From NCBI RefSeq assembly GCF_002724055.1, contig NZ_BDQY01000002.1:124001-188000 (forward strand): a stretch of 64,000 nt of DNA. Direction: 5' to 3'. Position numbers and translations under genes: made by a program. The DNA comes from Tepidibacter mesophilus. GTDB lineage: Bacteria > Bacillota > Clostridia > Peptostreptococcales > Peptostreptococcaceae. Shown piece by piece: positions 37,147 to 46,796 of the stretch. Below the pieces are notes generated by a model. That model was given only the letters and a program-made list of their open reading frames with translations, made no database searches and had not been told where the DNA came from. Numbering within the stretch: the first letter of the stretch is position 1; every line of letters begins with the position of its first letter.

Positions 37147-38595
37147 ATGTTATTGAGAGATTTGATAGAGGGTTTAGATACTGTCAATATTAAAGGGAGT
37201 GTTGACATAAATATAGATGATATAAACTATGATTCAAGAAAATTAAAAAAAAATAGTTTGTTTATTTGTATTAAGGGATTTAGCTTAAATGGACATGAGT
37301 TCATACATAATGCTATTCAAAAAGGAAGTACAGCCTTTTTGGTAGAAGAGGATATTTACATACAAGGATATACGTTTATAAGGGTTGAAGATACTAGAAA
37401 AGCAATGGCAAAAATATCTTCTAATTTTTATGATAATCCAACTAAAAAATTAAATTTAATAGGTGTTACAGGAACTAATGGAAAGACGACCATAACTCAT
37501 CTTATAAAAGAAGTTCTTGAATATAATAATAAAAAAACAGGTCTTATAGGAACGATAAAGAATGTAATAGGAGATGAGGAAATAGTTTCATCAAGAACAA
37601 CTCCAGAGAGTGTTGAACTACAAGGATACTTCAGAGAAATGCTTGATAAAAATATAAATGATTGCGCTATAGAGGTTTCGTCTCACTCATTAGAGCTTAA
37701 AAGAGTTGATGATTGCGAATTTAAGTTCGGTATATTTACAAATTTAACTGAAGATCACCTTGATTTTCATACAGACTTAGATGAATATAGAAGGGCAAAA
37801 GAAAAGTTATTTCATAAAACAACTCTTGGTAACATTATAAACCTAGATGATGATGGTGGGAAAAAAATATATGAGTCTATAAAAAACTTAAAAACACCTA
37901 TAATGACATATGCTATAGAAGAAGAAGCAGATATAATGGCAAAAGATATAAAAATATATTCCAGTGGAATTGAATATAAATTAATAACACCGAAATATCA
38001 AATGAATATAAAAACTCCTATACCGGGAAGGTTTTCTGTATATAATTCATTAGCTGTTATAGCTCTGTGCTATTTAATGGATATACCAAAAGAAACTATA
38101 GCTGAAAGTCTAGAAAATACAAATGGTGTATCAGGAAGATTTGAAAGTGTAGAAACGGACAGAGGATTCAGTGTGATAATAGATTATGCTCATACGCCTG
38201 ATGCACTTGAAAATGTATTGAAAACTGCTAAAGAATTTGTAAAAGGGAATATAATAACAGTATTTGGATGCGGAGGAGATAGAGACAAGACAAAGAGACC
38301 TTTAATGGGAAAAATAAGCCAAGACAACTCTAATTATACAGTTATAACAAGTGATAACCCTAGAACCGAAATTCCAGAAGATATAGTGAAGGATATTTTA
38401 AAGGGAATAGATAAATTAGATTATAAGGTTATACTGGATAGAAAAGAAGCAATACAGCATGCTATAGATAAGGCTGAAGATGGAGATGTAGTAATTATAG
38501 CAGGGAAAGGGCATGAAGATTATCAAATTTTAGGTAAAGAAAAAATACATTTTGATGATAAAGAAGTAGTTAAAGAAATATTAGGAAAGGAATAG
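37147..38595 (+). CDS. murE: UDP-MurNAc-L-Ala-D-Glu:meso-diaminopimelate ligase
   Basis: Adds the third peptide-stem residue. Protein of 482 residues. ATP loop TGTNGKTTITHLIKEV at about 112-127, carbamylated-Lys region near 220, and the C-terminal SDNPRTE near 402-408. DNPR is the motif of meso-DAP-specific MurE enzymes, so the peptidoglycan should be of the A1-gamma DAP type. RBS AAAGGAGC. A CGAATTTTTTAT leader motif lies 32 nt before the start. Starts the murE-murF-mraY-murD-ftsW-murG-murA run. Confidence 0.96.
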   Translation: MLLRDLIEGLDTVNIKGSVDINIDDINYDSRKLKKNSLFICIKGFSLNGHEFIHNAIQKGSTAFLVEEDIYIQGYTFIRVEDTRKAMAKISSNFYDNPTKKLNLIGVTGTNGKTTITHLIKEVLEYNNKKTGLIGTIKNVIGDEEIVSSRTTPESVELQGYFREMLDKNINDCAIEVSSHSLELKRVDDCEFKFGIFTNLTEDHLDFHTDLDEYRRAKEKLFHKTTLGNIINLDDDGGKKIYESIKNLKTPIMTYAIEEEADIMAKDIKIYSSGIEYKLITPKYQMNIKTPIPGRFSVYNSLAVIALCYLMDIPKETIAESLENTNGVSGRFESVETDRGFSVIIDYAHTPDALENVLKTAKEFVKGNIITVFGCGGDRDKTKRPLMGKISQDNSNYTVITSDNPRTEIPEDIVKDILKGIDKLDYKVILDRKEAIQHAIDKAEDGDVVIIAGKGHEDYQILGKEKIHFDDKEVVKEILGKE

Positions 38596-38604
38596 AATAT
38601 AAAA

Positions 38605-39984
38605 ATGATAACTATAAATGAAATTCTTAATAATTTAAATGCAACGCTTGTAAAAGGAAATAAAGACACTTTAATAAAAAATATAAGTATAAACAGTAAA
38701 AATGTAGGTAATGAATTTATATTTATTCCTCTGATTGGAGAAAAATATGATGCACATGATTTTGTGTATGATGCATACAAAAATGGATGTAGAATATTTC
38801 TAAAGGATAAAAATCATGATTTGGATTTTGATAGTAAGGATGTAAGTATTATAGAAGTTGAGGATACAACTAAGGCTTTAGGAGATATAGCTAGATTGTA
38901 TAAAGAAAAGTTTTTGATAAATTATATAGCTGTTACAGGAAGTACAGGAAAAACTACTACTAAGGATATGATATATAGTGTGTTATCTAGTAAATATAAT
39001 ACACTAAAAACAGAGGGTAATTTCAATAATCATATAGGACTTCCGTTAACTATATTTAAGATTAAAGATGAACATGAATGTGCTATACTTGAAATGGGAA
39101 TGTCTTCCTTTGGTGAAATAGAATATCTATCAGATATAGTGAATCATAAAATAGCTATAATATCCAATATAGGGCTTTCGCATATAGAAAATTTGGGATC
39201 TAGAGAAGGCATATTAAAGGCAAAACTTGAAATAACTAAAAACTTTACTAATGATAATACCCTTATAATAAATGCGGATGATGAGTATTTAAAAACTTTA
39301 AAAAATAAAGAATTAGACTATAAATTAAAAACATTTGGATTTGGAAAAGACAATGATTTATATTGTGTTGAATATAAAATGTATGAAACGGGGATAGATT
39401 TTGAATGTATAGTTCATAATCAAAAAGAAGAGTTTTTTATTCCTGCAAGAGGGAAACACAATATATATAATGCAATGGCAGCTATATTAACTGGAATTGA
39501 GCTAGGACTTAGCATAGATGAAATAAAAAAAGGGCTTTTAAATTTTAAAAATGGTAAAATGAGACTGGATATATTAAGGACAGATTCATTTGAAATAATA
39601 AATGATGTTTATAATGCAAGTCCAGATTCTATGAGAGCAGCTCTTAACATACTTGGTGAATATAAACAAAATAGAAAAATAGCTGTACTTGGAGATATGC
39701 TTGAAATGGGAGAGTATGCAAAGGTTGGTCATGAATTAGTAGGAGAATATGCAATTGGTAACTCTGATATAGTAATAACTGTTGGAAAAGATTCGAAGTA
39801 TATAGGAAATGGGGCAATCAAAAAAGGATTTAATGAACAAAATATATTAAACTTCAATAGTAATTTACAAGTTATTGATTATCTCAAAACTATACTAAAA
39901 AAAGAAGATGTTATTTTAATAAAAGGTTCAAGAGGGATGAAAATGGAAGAAATAGTTGATTTTTTAAATAATTATAAAATCTAA
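38605..39984 (+). CDS. murF: UDP-MurNAc-tripeptide:D-Ala-D-Ala ligase
   Basis: Protein of 459 residues that adds D-Ala-D-Ala to the UDP-MurNAc tripeptide. ATP loop VTGSTGKTTTKDM near 112-124, EMGMSSFGEIEYLSD near 162-176, NDVYNASPDSMRAAL near 332-346, and GDMLEMGEYA near 361-370. It starts 10 nt after murE. The upstream sequence is only a weak RBS (GGAAAGGAATAG), so coupling to murE is likely. Confidence 0.96.
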   Translation: MITINEILNNLNATLVKGNKDTLIKNISINSKNVGNEFIFIPLIGEKYDAHDFVYDAYKNGCRIFLKDKNHDLDFDSKDVSIIEVEDTTKALGDIARLYKEKFLINYIAVTGSTGKTTTKDMIYSVLSSKYNTLKTEGNFNNHIGLPLTIFKIKDEHECAILEMGMSSFGEIEYLSDIVNHKIAIISNIGLSHIENLGSREGILKAKLEITKNFTNDNTLIINADDEYLKTLKNKELDYKLKTFGFGKDNDLYCVEYKMYETGIDFECIVHNQKEEFFIPARGKHNIYNAMAAILTGIELGLSIDEIKKGLLNFKNGKMRLDILRTDSFEIINDVYNASPDSMRAALNILGEYKQNRKIAVLGDMLEMGEYAKVGHELVGEYAIGNSDIVITVGKDSKYIGNGAIKKGFNEQNILNFNSNLQVIDYLKTILKKEDVILIKGSRGMKMEEIVDFLNNYKI

Positions 39985-40028
39985 TTCTTTCAATAAAGAA
40001 AGCTTAAAACGCGAGAGGAGTTTATAAA

Positions 40029-40991
40029 ATGGGTGATATACAACATGTGATAATGACTATTGTAGTTTCGTTTGCAATAACTTTAATATTAGGGCCTATA
40101 TTTATACCTATGTTAGAAAGATTAAAATTTGGGCAAACAGTAAGGGATGAGGGACCTAAAAGCCATTTGATAAAAAATGGAACTCCTACAATGGGTGGAA
40201 TAATAATGATTCTAGCTGTGTTTATGACTTGTATAACAACAGCTAGAATCAATAATGATATGATATTTGCTTTAATATCAATAATAGGATTTGGACTTAT
40301 AGGATTTCTAGATGATTACATAAAGGTGGTTCTTAAAAGATCTTTAGGTCTTAGAGCTTATCAAAAATTAATAGGTCAATTTGCACTGGCTACTTTACTT
40401 GCAATATATCAATCGAAGACTTCGATACTGGGAACTCAAGTAATAGTTCCATTTTTAAAGCAAAATATAGATTTAGGATTTTTATATATCCCGTTTATAG
40501 TATTTGTAACTGTTGCTACCGTAAATAGTGTAAACTTAACAGATGGGCTTGATGGATTAGCATCAGGAGTTACTTTAATAGTTGGGGTGTTTTTTGCTAT
40601 GATATCAATTAAATATGCAAATGATGGGATAGCTATAGTTTCATCTTCTTTGGTTGGAGCCTGTCTAGGCTTTTTGAAATTTAATGCGCATCCTGCAAAG
40701 GTATTCATGGGAGATACGGGTTCTATGGCTCTAGGTGGGGCTGTTGCAGCTGCAGCTATACTTTTGAATCTATCCCTTATAATTCCTATTGTAGGTGGTA
40801 TATACTTTGCAGAATCACTATCCGTAATAATTCAGGTAACATCGTATAAACTTACAGGAAAGAGAGTATTTAAGATGAGTCCTTTGCATCATCATTTTGA
40901 GTTGGAAGGATGGCATGAAACAAAGGTAGTTATCGTATTTTGGACTGTAAGTATAATACTTAGTATAATAGGTTTCATATCTTTAGCTTAG
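40029..40991 (+). CDS. mraY: Phospho-N-acetylmuramoyl-pentapeptide transferase
   Basis: Integral membrane enzyme of 320 residues that makes lipid I from UDP-MurNAc-pentapeptide and undecaprenyl phosphate. Motifs: DEGPKSHLIKNGTPTMGG near 39-56, the Asp pair FLDDYIKV near 95-102, NLTDGLDGLASG near 173-184, and MGDTGSMALGG near 228-238, together with the HHH motif PLHHHFE near 288. About ten membrane segments. RBS GCGAGAGGAG. Confidence 0.97.
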   Translation: MGDIQHVIMTIVVSFAITLILGPIFIPMLERLKFGQTVRDEGPKSHLIKNGTPTMGGIIMILAVFMTCITTARINNDMIFALISIIGFGLIGFLDDYIKVVLKRSLGLRAYQKLIGQFALATLLAIYQSKTSILGTQVIVPFLKQNIDLGFLYIPFIVFVTVATVNSVNLTDGLDGLASGVTLIVGVFFAMISIKYANDGIAIVSSSLVGACLGFLKFNAHPAKVFMGDTGSMALGGAVAAAAILLNLSLIIPIVGGIYFAESLSVIIQVTSYKLTGKRVFKMSPLHHHFELEGWHETKVVIVFWTVSIILSIIGFISLA

Positions 40992-41013
40992 ACATGATTA
41001 GGGGGAGTTTAAT

Positions 41014-42363
41014 ATGAACTTAAATGGTAATAATATATTATTAGTTGGGCTTGCCAGAACAGGAATATCCACAATAAAAAAGCTTTATGAAAAAGGTGCA
41101 AAGGTTACTGTAAATGATATAAAGGATGAAGAAAAACTAAAGGATATATTAAATGATTTAAATGAATATGATGTTAAATATGTATTAGGACAACATATAG
41201 AAGATATAAGTGGTGTAGATTTAACTATAGTGTCTCCTGGTGTTCCACTAAATCTTGATTTTATAAAAAAAATAAAAGAATCAAATATAGAAGTCATAGG
41301 AGAGGTAGAGTTAGCATATAGATTATCTAAAAGCTTTTTTATAGGGATTACAGGAACTAATGGTAAGACTACGACTACTACACTTGTTGGAGAAATATTT
41401 AAAAAGGCAAATAAGGATACTTACATAGTTGGAAATATTGGCAACCCTGTAATTGATACAGTAGATAAGTCAAATGAAGATTCTGTACTTGTTACAGAAC
41501 TTAGCAGCTTTCAACTTGAAAGTATAAAAGAATTTAGACCGAGAATAAGTGTAATACTTAACATAACTCCTGATCATTTAAATAGACACAAGACTATGCA
41601 AAATTATATAAATGCAAAGTGTAGAATTTTTGAAAATCAAAATAACAGTGATTTTACAGTGTTGAACTATGACTGTGAAACTACTAGGGGATTAGGTGAA
41701 AATTGTAAAAGTAAAGTGGTATACTTTAGTAGAAAACATATTTTAAATGAAGGTGTATATGTTAAAGACGGTATAATAGTAATAAATTTAAATGACAAAG
41801 AGATTAAACTTATGAATATAAGTGAAATAAGTATACCTGGAAGTCATAACTTAGAAAATGCGTTAGCAGCTGTGAGTATAGCAGCTGTATATGGACTTGA
41901 TATGGAGGTTGTTAAGCAAGTTTTAAAGATATTCGGTGGGGTTGAGCATAGACTTGAATTTGTAAGACAAATAAACGATATTAAATTCGTAAATGATTCA
42001 AAAGGAACTAATCCAGATGCCTCTATAAAAGCTTTAAATGCATATGATAACCCTATTATATTAATAGCTGGTGGCCAGGACAAGAAAAGTGATTTTGCAG
42101 AATTTACAAAACTTTTTAATGAAAAAGTTAAACATGTGGTTCTTTTGGGGGAAACATCGAACATAATAAGAGAAAGTGCTATAGCACAAGGATTTGATAA
42201 CTGCCATAAGGTTGAGAGTATGGAAGAGGCAGTTGAAAAAGCATATGAATTAGCTTCTCCAAATGATGTTATTTTATTATCTCCTGCTTGTGCTAGCTGG
42301 GATATGTATGAAAGTTATGAAGTTAGAGGAAATCATTTTAAGAATGAAGTATTTAGCCTTTAA
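41014..42363 (+). CDS. murD: UDP-N-acetylmuramoyl-L-alanine:D-glutamate ligase
   Basis: Protein of 449 residues. N-terminal nucleotide-binding strand NILLVGLARTGIS, ATP loop TGTNGKTTTTTLVGEI near 113-128, NITPDHLNRHKTM near 183-195, VNDSKGTNPDASIKAL near 324-339, and the C-terminal LLSPACASWDMYESYEVRG near 421-439. RBS TTAGGGGGAG. Fourth step of stem-peptide synthesis in order of the cluster. Confidence 0.97.
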   Translation: MNLNGNNILLVGLARTGISTIKKLYEKGAKVTVNDIKDEEKLKDILNDLNEYDVKYVLGQHIEDISGVDLTIVSPGVPLNLDFIKKIKESNIEVIGEVELAYRLSKSFFIGITGTNGKTTTTTLVGEIFKKANKDTYIVGNIGNPVIDTVDKSNEDSVLVTELSSFQLESIKEFRPRISVILNITPDHLNRHKTMQNYINAKCRIFENQNNSDFTVLNYDCETTRGLGENCKSKVVYFSRKHILNEGVYVKDGIIVINLNDKEIKLMNISEISIPGSHNLENALAAVSIAAVYGLDMEVVKQVLKIFGGVEHRLEFVRQINDIKFVNDSKGTNPDASIKALNAYDNPIILIAGGQDKKSDFAEFTKLFNEKVKHVVLLGETSNIIRESAIAQGFDNCHKVESMEEAVEKAYELASPNDVILLSPACASWDMYESYEVRGNHFKNEVFSL

Positions 42364-42383
42364 TCTATTAAGGAGGTTTTTAA

Positions 42384-43493
42384 ATGGCTAAAAAAAGAGA
42401 AAAACATTTCGACCCTTATATATTCTACACTACGATATTATTAGTAGTAATAGGTATTATAATGGTATTTAGCTCAAGTTACGTTCAGGCTAAATTTAAG
42501 CAAAATGATGCTTACTATTTTTTGAAGAGGAATATGATATATTCAATACTAGGATTTTGTGTAATGATTTTTGTATCTAAGATAAATTACAAAAGACTGG
42601 AAAAATTTATGCCTATGATAGGTATTATCACTGTGATATTATTGGTGGCAGTACTTACTCCACTGGGTAAATCATTTAATGGAGCAAAGCGTTGGCTTGG
42701 AGTTGGAGGACTTACTATAATGCCATCTGAAATAGCTAAATTTGCTTCAATAATAATAGTGTCTAAGATAATAGATAACAAAAAAGATAAAATGAATAAT
42801 CTTATACAAGGGATCGTACCTCCTCTTATGATATCTGGTGTATTCTTTGCACTTATAGTGCTACAGCCTGACTTATCCACTGGAGGAACTATAATAATGA
42901 CTACATCTATCATGCTATTTGTAGCTGGTATGGATTTAAAGTATGTATATACTATGATAGGTTCCGGATTTGCCCTATTAGGTGTACTTATTGCAATAGC
43001 ACCATATAGACTTAAAAGATTTACATCGTTTTTGGATCCATTTAAAGATCCGTTAGGGGATGGATATCAAGTTATCCAATCATTGTATGCACTAGGTTCT
43101 GGAGGATTATTTGGGCTGGGTCTTGGAAGAAGTAGACAAAAGTTTTTTTATATACCAGAGCCTCAAAATGATTTTATATTTGCCATAATAGGAGAAGAGT
43201 TGGGATATGTAGGGTGTATATTTATATTATTGTTATTTTTATTTTTAATATACAGGTGTATAAGAATAGCTATTAATTGTCCTGATACATTTTCTTGTAT
43301 GTTGGTCACAGGAATTACATCTCAAATAGGAATACAAGTTATGATAAATATAGCTGTTGCAACATCTTCAATGCCTGTTACAGGTATGCCGCTTCCGTTC
43401 ATAAGTTATGGAGGAAGTTCTCTTATAATATTTATGGCAGCTATGGGAGTTGTATTAAATATATCAAGACATGTTAAGATAGACAGGAGTTGA
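42384..43493 (+). CDS. ftsW: SEDS-family peptidoglycan glycosyltransferase (FtsW/SpoVE)
   Basis: Integral membrane protein of 369 residues with ten membrane segments. SEDS motifs: NGAKRWLGVGGLTIMPSEIAKF near 97-118, QPDLSTGG near 156-163, and PFISYGGSSLIIFMAAMGVVLNISRH near 337-362. It polymerises lipid II with a cognate class B PBP. Only one SEDS gene is here against two class B PBPs (both SpoVD-like), so it may serve both or be SpoVE proper. FtsW versus SpoVE cannot be settled by sequence. Confidence 0.93.
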   Translation: MAKKREKHFDPYIFYTTILLVVIGIIMVFSSSYVQAKFKQNDAYYFLKRNMIYSILGFCVMIFVSKINYKRLEKFMPMIGIITVILLVAVLTPLGKSFNGAKRWLGVGGLTIMPSEIAKFASIIIVSKIIDNKKDKMNNLIQGIVPPLMISGVFFALIVLQPDLSTGGTIIMTTSIMLFVAGMDLKYVYTMIGSGFALLGVLIAIAPYRLKRFTSFLDPFKDPLGDGYQVIQSLYALGSGGLFGLGLGRSRQKFFYIPEPQNDFIFAIIGEELGYVGCIFILLLFLFLIYRCIRIAINCPDTFSCMLVTGITSQIGIQVMINIAVATSSMPVTGMPLPFISYGGSSLIIFMAAMGVVLNISRHVKIDRS

Positions 43494-43497
43494 TTTG

Positions 43498-44592
43498 ATG
43501 AAAGTTTTAATTTCAGGTGGAGGGACAGGAGGTCATGTTTATCCAGCTATAGCTATAGCAAATAAATTAAAAGAAGAAATTGAAGATATAGAAATTTTAT
43601 TTGTTGGAACAAAAAATGGAATAGAAAGTGAAATAGTTCCAAAAGCAGGTTATGAACTTAAAACAATAACTGTTCAGGGATTTAGAAGAAAGATAAGTGT
43701 AGATAATTTTAAAAGGGTTATTAAGTTGTTTAAGGGGTTAGAACAATCAAGAAGAATAATAAAGAAGTTCAAGCCGGATATAGTAATAGGGACAGGTGGA
43801 TATGTTTGCGGTCCTGTAGTTTTAAATGCAAGTATAAATAAAATACCTACTATAATACATGAACAAAATGCATTCCCGGGTATAACAAATAAAATTTTAT
43901 CTAAATTTGCAAGTAAGATTTTGATAAGCTTTGAGGATGCTAGAAAATATTTTAAAGATAAAGATAATGTGGTTTTTACTGGAAATCCAGTTAGAAAAGA
44001 AATTTTAATAAGTGATAAATATTCTTCAAGAAAAAAACTTGGAATAAATGAAGATAAGAGGATGATTTTATGTGTAGGTGGGAGTGGTGGAGCAACAAAA
44101 TTGAACGATTCTATGAAAAAAATAATTCCAAGACTTGTAAAAGAGGATATACAATTTATACATGTAACAGGGAAAAATCACTATGATAAATTTATAAATT
44201 CATTACAAGAACAGAACTTTAGAGGATGCCAAAAAGTAGTTCCGTATATTGATGATATGGCAAGTGCTTTAGCTGCCTGTGATCTGGTAATATGTAGTGC
44301 TGGAGCTATAACGCTTGCAGAGGTTACTGTATTATCAAAACCTTCTATAGTTATCCCTAAGGCTTATACAGCAGAAAATCATCAAGAATTTAACGCTAAA
44401 AGTATAGAAAAAAAAGGTGCTGGAATAGCTATATTAGAAAAGCAATTGACGTATAAAAAATTGGAAGACACTATATTTAAGATACTTGGAGATAGAGAAA
44501 AACTAGCTCAAATGGGTAGAAATAGTGGGGAAATAGGAAATTCTAAAGCTATTGATAATATATATATCGAAATTATAGACGTCTTAAAGTAA
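43498..44592 (+). CDS. murG: UDP-GlcNAc:lipid I N-acetylglucosaminyltransferase
   Basis: Peripheral membrane GT-B enzyme of 364 residues that makes lipid II. The N-terminal GGGTGGHVYPA at 7-17, GTGGYVCGP near 100-108, HEQNAFPGITN near 122-132, and the donor-binding SAGAITLAEV near 261 are intact. ATG at 43498 chosen because AGGAGTTGAT spaces correctly to it rather than to the TTG 3 nt upstream. Confidence 0.97.
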   Translation: MKVLISGGGTGGHVYPAIAIANKLKEEIEDIEILFVGTKNGIESEIVPKAGYELKTITVQGFRRKISVDNFKRVIKLFKGLEQSRRIIKKFKPDIVIGTGGYVCGPVVLNASINKIPTIIHEQNAFPGITNKILSKFASKILISFEDARKYFKDKDNVVFTGNPVRKEILISDKYSSRKKLGINEDKRMILCVGGSGGATKLNDSMKKIIPRLVKEDIQFIHVTGKNHYDKFINSLQEQNFRGCQKVVPYIDDMASALAACDLVICSAGAITLAEVTVLSKPSIVIPKAYTAENHQEFNAKSIEKKGAGIAILEKQLTYKKLEDTIFKILGDREKLAQMGRNSGEIGNSKAIDNIYIEIIDVLK

Positions 44593-44679
44593 CATAAAAC
44601 CCTGCTAATACATAAAATTATATATTATAAAGACAAATTTAAAATATATCAATTTAACTTTTAGTAGGGGGTGGCCCTT

Positions 44680-45930
44680 TTGGCAAAATATATAGTCCAA
44701 GGTGGAAATAAATTAGAAGGTGAAATTAGATTAAAAGGTGCAAAAAATTCAGTATTACCCATAATAGCGGCAACTATATTGAATGAAGGTGAAAGTGTAA
44801 TACACAATGTCCCTAATATATCAGACGTTAAAGTAATGATTGATATATTAAAGTATATAGGTTGCTATGTAAAAACTGAGGGTGATACATTAATTATTGA
44901 TACTAAAAATATTAACTCATCTGAAATTCCTGAAAGTTTTGTTAGAAAGATGAGATCTTCTATAATATTTTTAGGGTCTATGGTGAGCAGGTTTGGTCAT
45001 ACTAAGATTAGTTATCCAGGTGGATGTGAAATAGGCCCAAGGCCAATCGATCTACACTTAAAGTCATTATCTCAAATGGGAGTAGACATTGAGGAAACAC
45101 ATGGATATATAAAATGTAAAAGACAACATAATAAGGCTTGTGAAATAACTCTTGATTTTCCAAGTGTTGGAGCAACTGAAAATGTCATGCTAGCCGCTAT
45201 AAAAAGTAATGGAATAACAAAAATATATAATCCAGCAAAAGAGCCTGAAATAATAGACCTTGCAAACTTTTTAAATGCTATGGGGGCTAATATAAAAGGA
45301 GCAGGAAATAGCTGTATAGAAATACAGGGTGTTGATAAATTAAATGATGTTGAGTATAGAATAATACCTGATAGGATCGCTATAGGAACTTATTTAGTAG
45401 CGGGAGCAATAACGAAGGGTAGAATAATTATAGATGATATAATACCAAGTCATATTAACAGCATTGTTTCAAAACTTAGAGAAACCGGATGTGAGATTGA
45501 ATATATAAACAACAAGGTTCAACTGATTGCGCCTAAAACTATACACTCTATAGATGTTATAAAAACTTTACCTCATCCAGGGTTCCCAACTGATATGCAG
45601 GCTCAAATGATGGCTTTGATGACCTTATCAAATGGTGCGTGTATAATAAATGAAAATATATTTGAGAACAGATTTAAACACTGTGAAGAACTTATTAGAA
45701 TGGGAGCTAATATCAATATTAATGGAAAATTAGCTGTAATAAGAGGTGTTGATAAATTAATGGGAGCAAAGGTCAAATCTTCTGATTTAAGAGGAGGTGC
45801 AGCTCTTGTTCTAGCAGGTCTTGCTGCGGATGAATATACAGAAATAGACAGTATACATCATATAGAAAGAGGATATGAATCTATGGAAAAGGTGTTGACT
45901 AGTCTAGGAGCTAACATTATTAGGGCTTAG
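44680..45930 (+). CDS. murA: UDP-N-acetylglucosamine 1-carboxyvinyltransferase
   Basis: First committed peptidoglycan enzyme, 416 residues. The catalytic Cys116 lies in SYPGGCEIGPRPID, equivalent to E. coli Cys115, the fosfomycin target. LKGAKNSVLP (18-27) and DLRGGAALVLAG near 367-378 are also typical. The TTG at 44680 follows AGGGGGTGG; the GTG at 44671 is part of that site. The 78-nt gap after murG could fold so that CCCTGCTAA at 44600 pairs with TTAGTAGGGG over the RBS. Confidence 0.95.
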   Translation: MAKYIVQGGNKLEGEIRLKGAKNSVLPIIAATILNEGESVIHNVPNISDVKVMIDILKYIGCYVKTEGDTLIIDTKNINSSEIPESFVRKMRSSIIFLGSMVSRFGHTKISYPGGCEIGPRPIDLHLKSLSQMGVDIEETHGYIKCKRQHNKACEITLDFPSVGATENVMLAAIKSNGITKIYNPAKEPEIIDLANFLNAMGANIKGAGNSCIEIQGVDKLNDVEYRIIPDRIAIGTYLVAGAITKGRIIIDDIIPSHINSIVSKLRETGCEIEYINNKVQLIAPKTIHSIDVIKTLPHPGFPTDMQAQMMALMTLSNGACIINENIFENRFKHCEELIRMGANININGKLAVIRGVDKLMGAKVKSSDLRGGAALVLAGLAADEYTEIDSIHHIERGYESMEKVLTSLGANIIRA

Positions 45931-45946
45931 ACTTAAGCCCTTTTTA
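45921..45946 (+). terminator. Terminator after murA
   Basis: AGGGCTTA-GACT-TAAGCCCTTTTT; the TAG stop codon is in the left arm/loop. Confidence 0.85.
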
Positions 45947-46060
45947 TATACTAAAATATCATGTCGTTTCTAATTTGTTTTGAAACCTAAGAGGATTTGT
46001 TGATTATATTAGACATGATTCATCATAAATAGAATTTTTGAAAAGGGGGGGACAAGTTCT

Positions 46061-46783
46061 ATGAAAAAAAAATATAAAATAATTACTTTTATAATGATCT
46101 TAATAATATGCGTATTTGGATACATAGTAATAAAAACAGATTATTTTACTTTAAAAAAATTAAGTATTGTTGGACAGGTTAAACTTAGCAGACAAGATGT
46201 ATTAATTAGTGGTAAAATAGAACTTGGAAATAATATATATAAATACAGTCCAAAACAAATAAGGAAAAATTTACTTGAAAATTCATACATAGAAGATGCT
46301 AATGTAAAAATAAAATTTCCCGATAATATAATCATAGACTTAAAAGAACGTGTAGCTATGTGCGCTATACCTTATATGGGTTCTTATGCTCTTATAAATG
46401 AAAAAGGAATAGTTTTAAAGGTTGAAGATGACTTGAAAAATGTAGATGTACCTTTAATTGGAGGCATAAATCTTCAAAAATTGAAAATCGGGCAAAGTGT
46501 AGAAATAAAAGACGATAGTTTATTAAATAAGATATTGGATTTGCTAAATGCTTGTAATAATGCTAAAATTTTAAGTAATATATCTCAAATAAATATAGAT
46601 GACAAAAAGAATATAGATTTATATACAATAAATGGAATAAGAGTTCTTCTTGCAAAAGGAGAAAATTTAGATTATAAAATGACAGAATTAAATAAAATAT
46701 TGATAGATTTATATACTAAGAATATAAAAGTTGGTATAGTAGATATGAGGTATGATTCATATCCCGTATATAGACCTGAATAG
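46061..46783 (+). CDS. ftsQ: Cell division protein FtsQ/DivIB
   Basis: Bitopic protein of 240 residues: short Lys-rich cytoplasmic tail, membrane helix at about 6-24, POTRA domain (TLKKLSIVGQVKLSRQDVLISGKIELGNNIYKYSP, about 31-65) and the FtsQ/DivIB beta domain. Part of the FtsQ-FtsL-DivIC complex. AAGGGGGGGA precedes the ATG. It ends 13 nt before the first DUF881 gene. Confidence 0.9.
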   Translation: MKKKYKIITFIMILIICVFGYIVIKTDYFTLKKLSIVGQVKLSRQDVLISGKIELGNNIYKYSPKQIRKNLLENSYIEDANVKIKFPDNIIIDLKERVAMCAIPYMGSYALINEKGIVLKVEDDLKNVDVPLIGGINLQKLKIGQSVEIKDDSLLNKILDLLNACNNAKILSNISQINIDDKKNIDLYTINGIRVLLAKGENLDYKMTELNKILIDLYTKNIKVGIVDMRYDSYPVYRPE

Positions 46784-46796
46784 GTGGTGGGTTATT

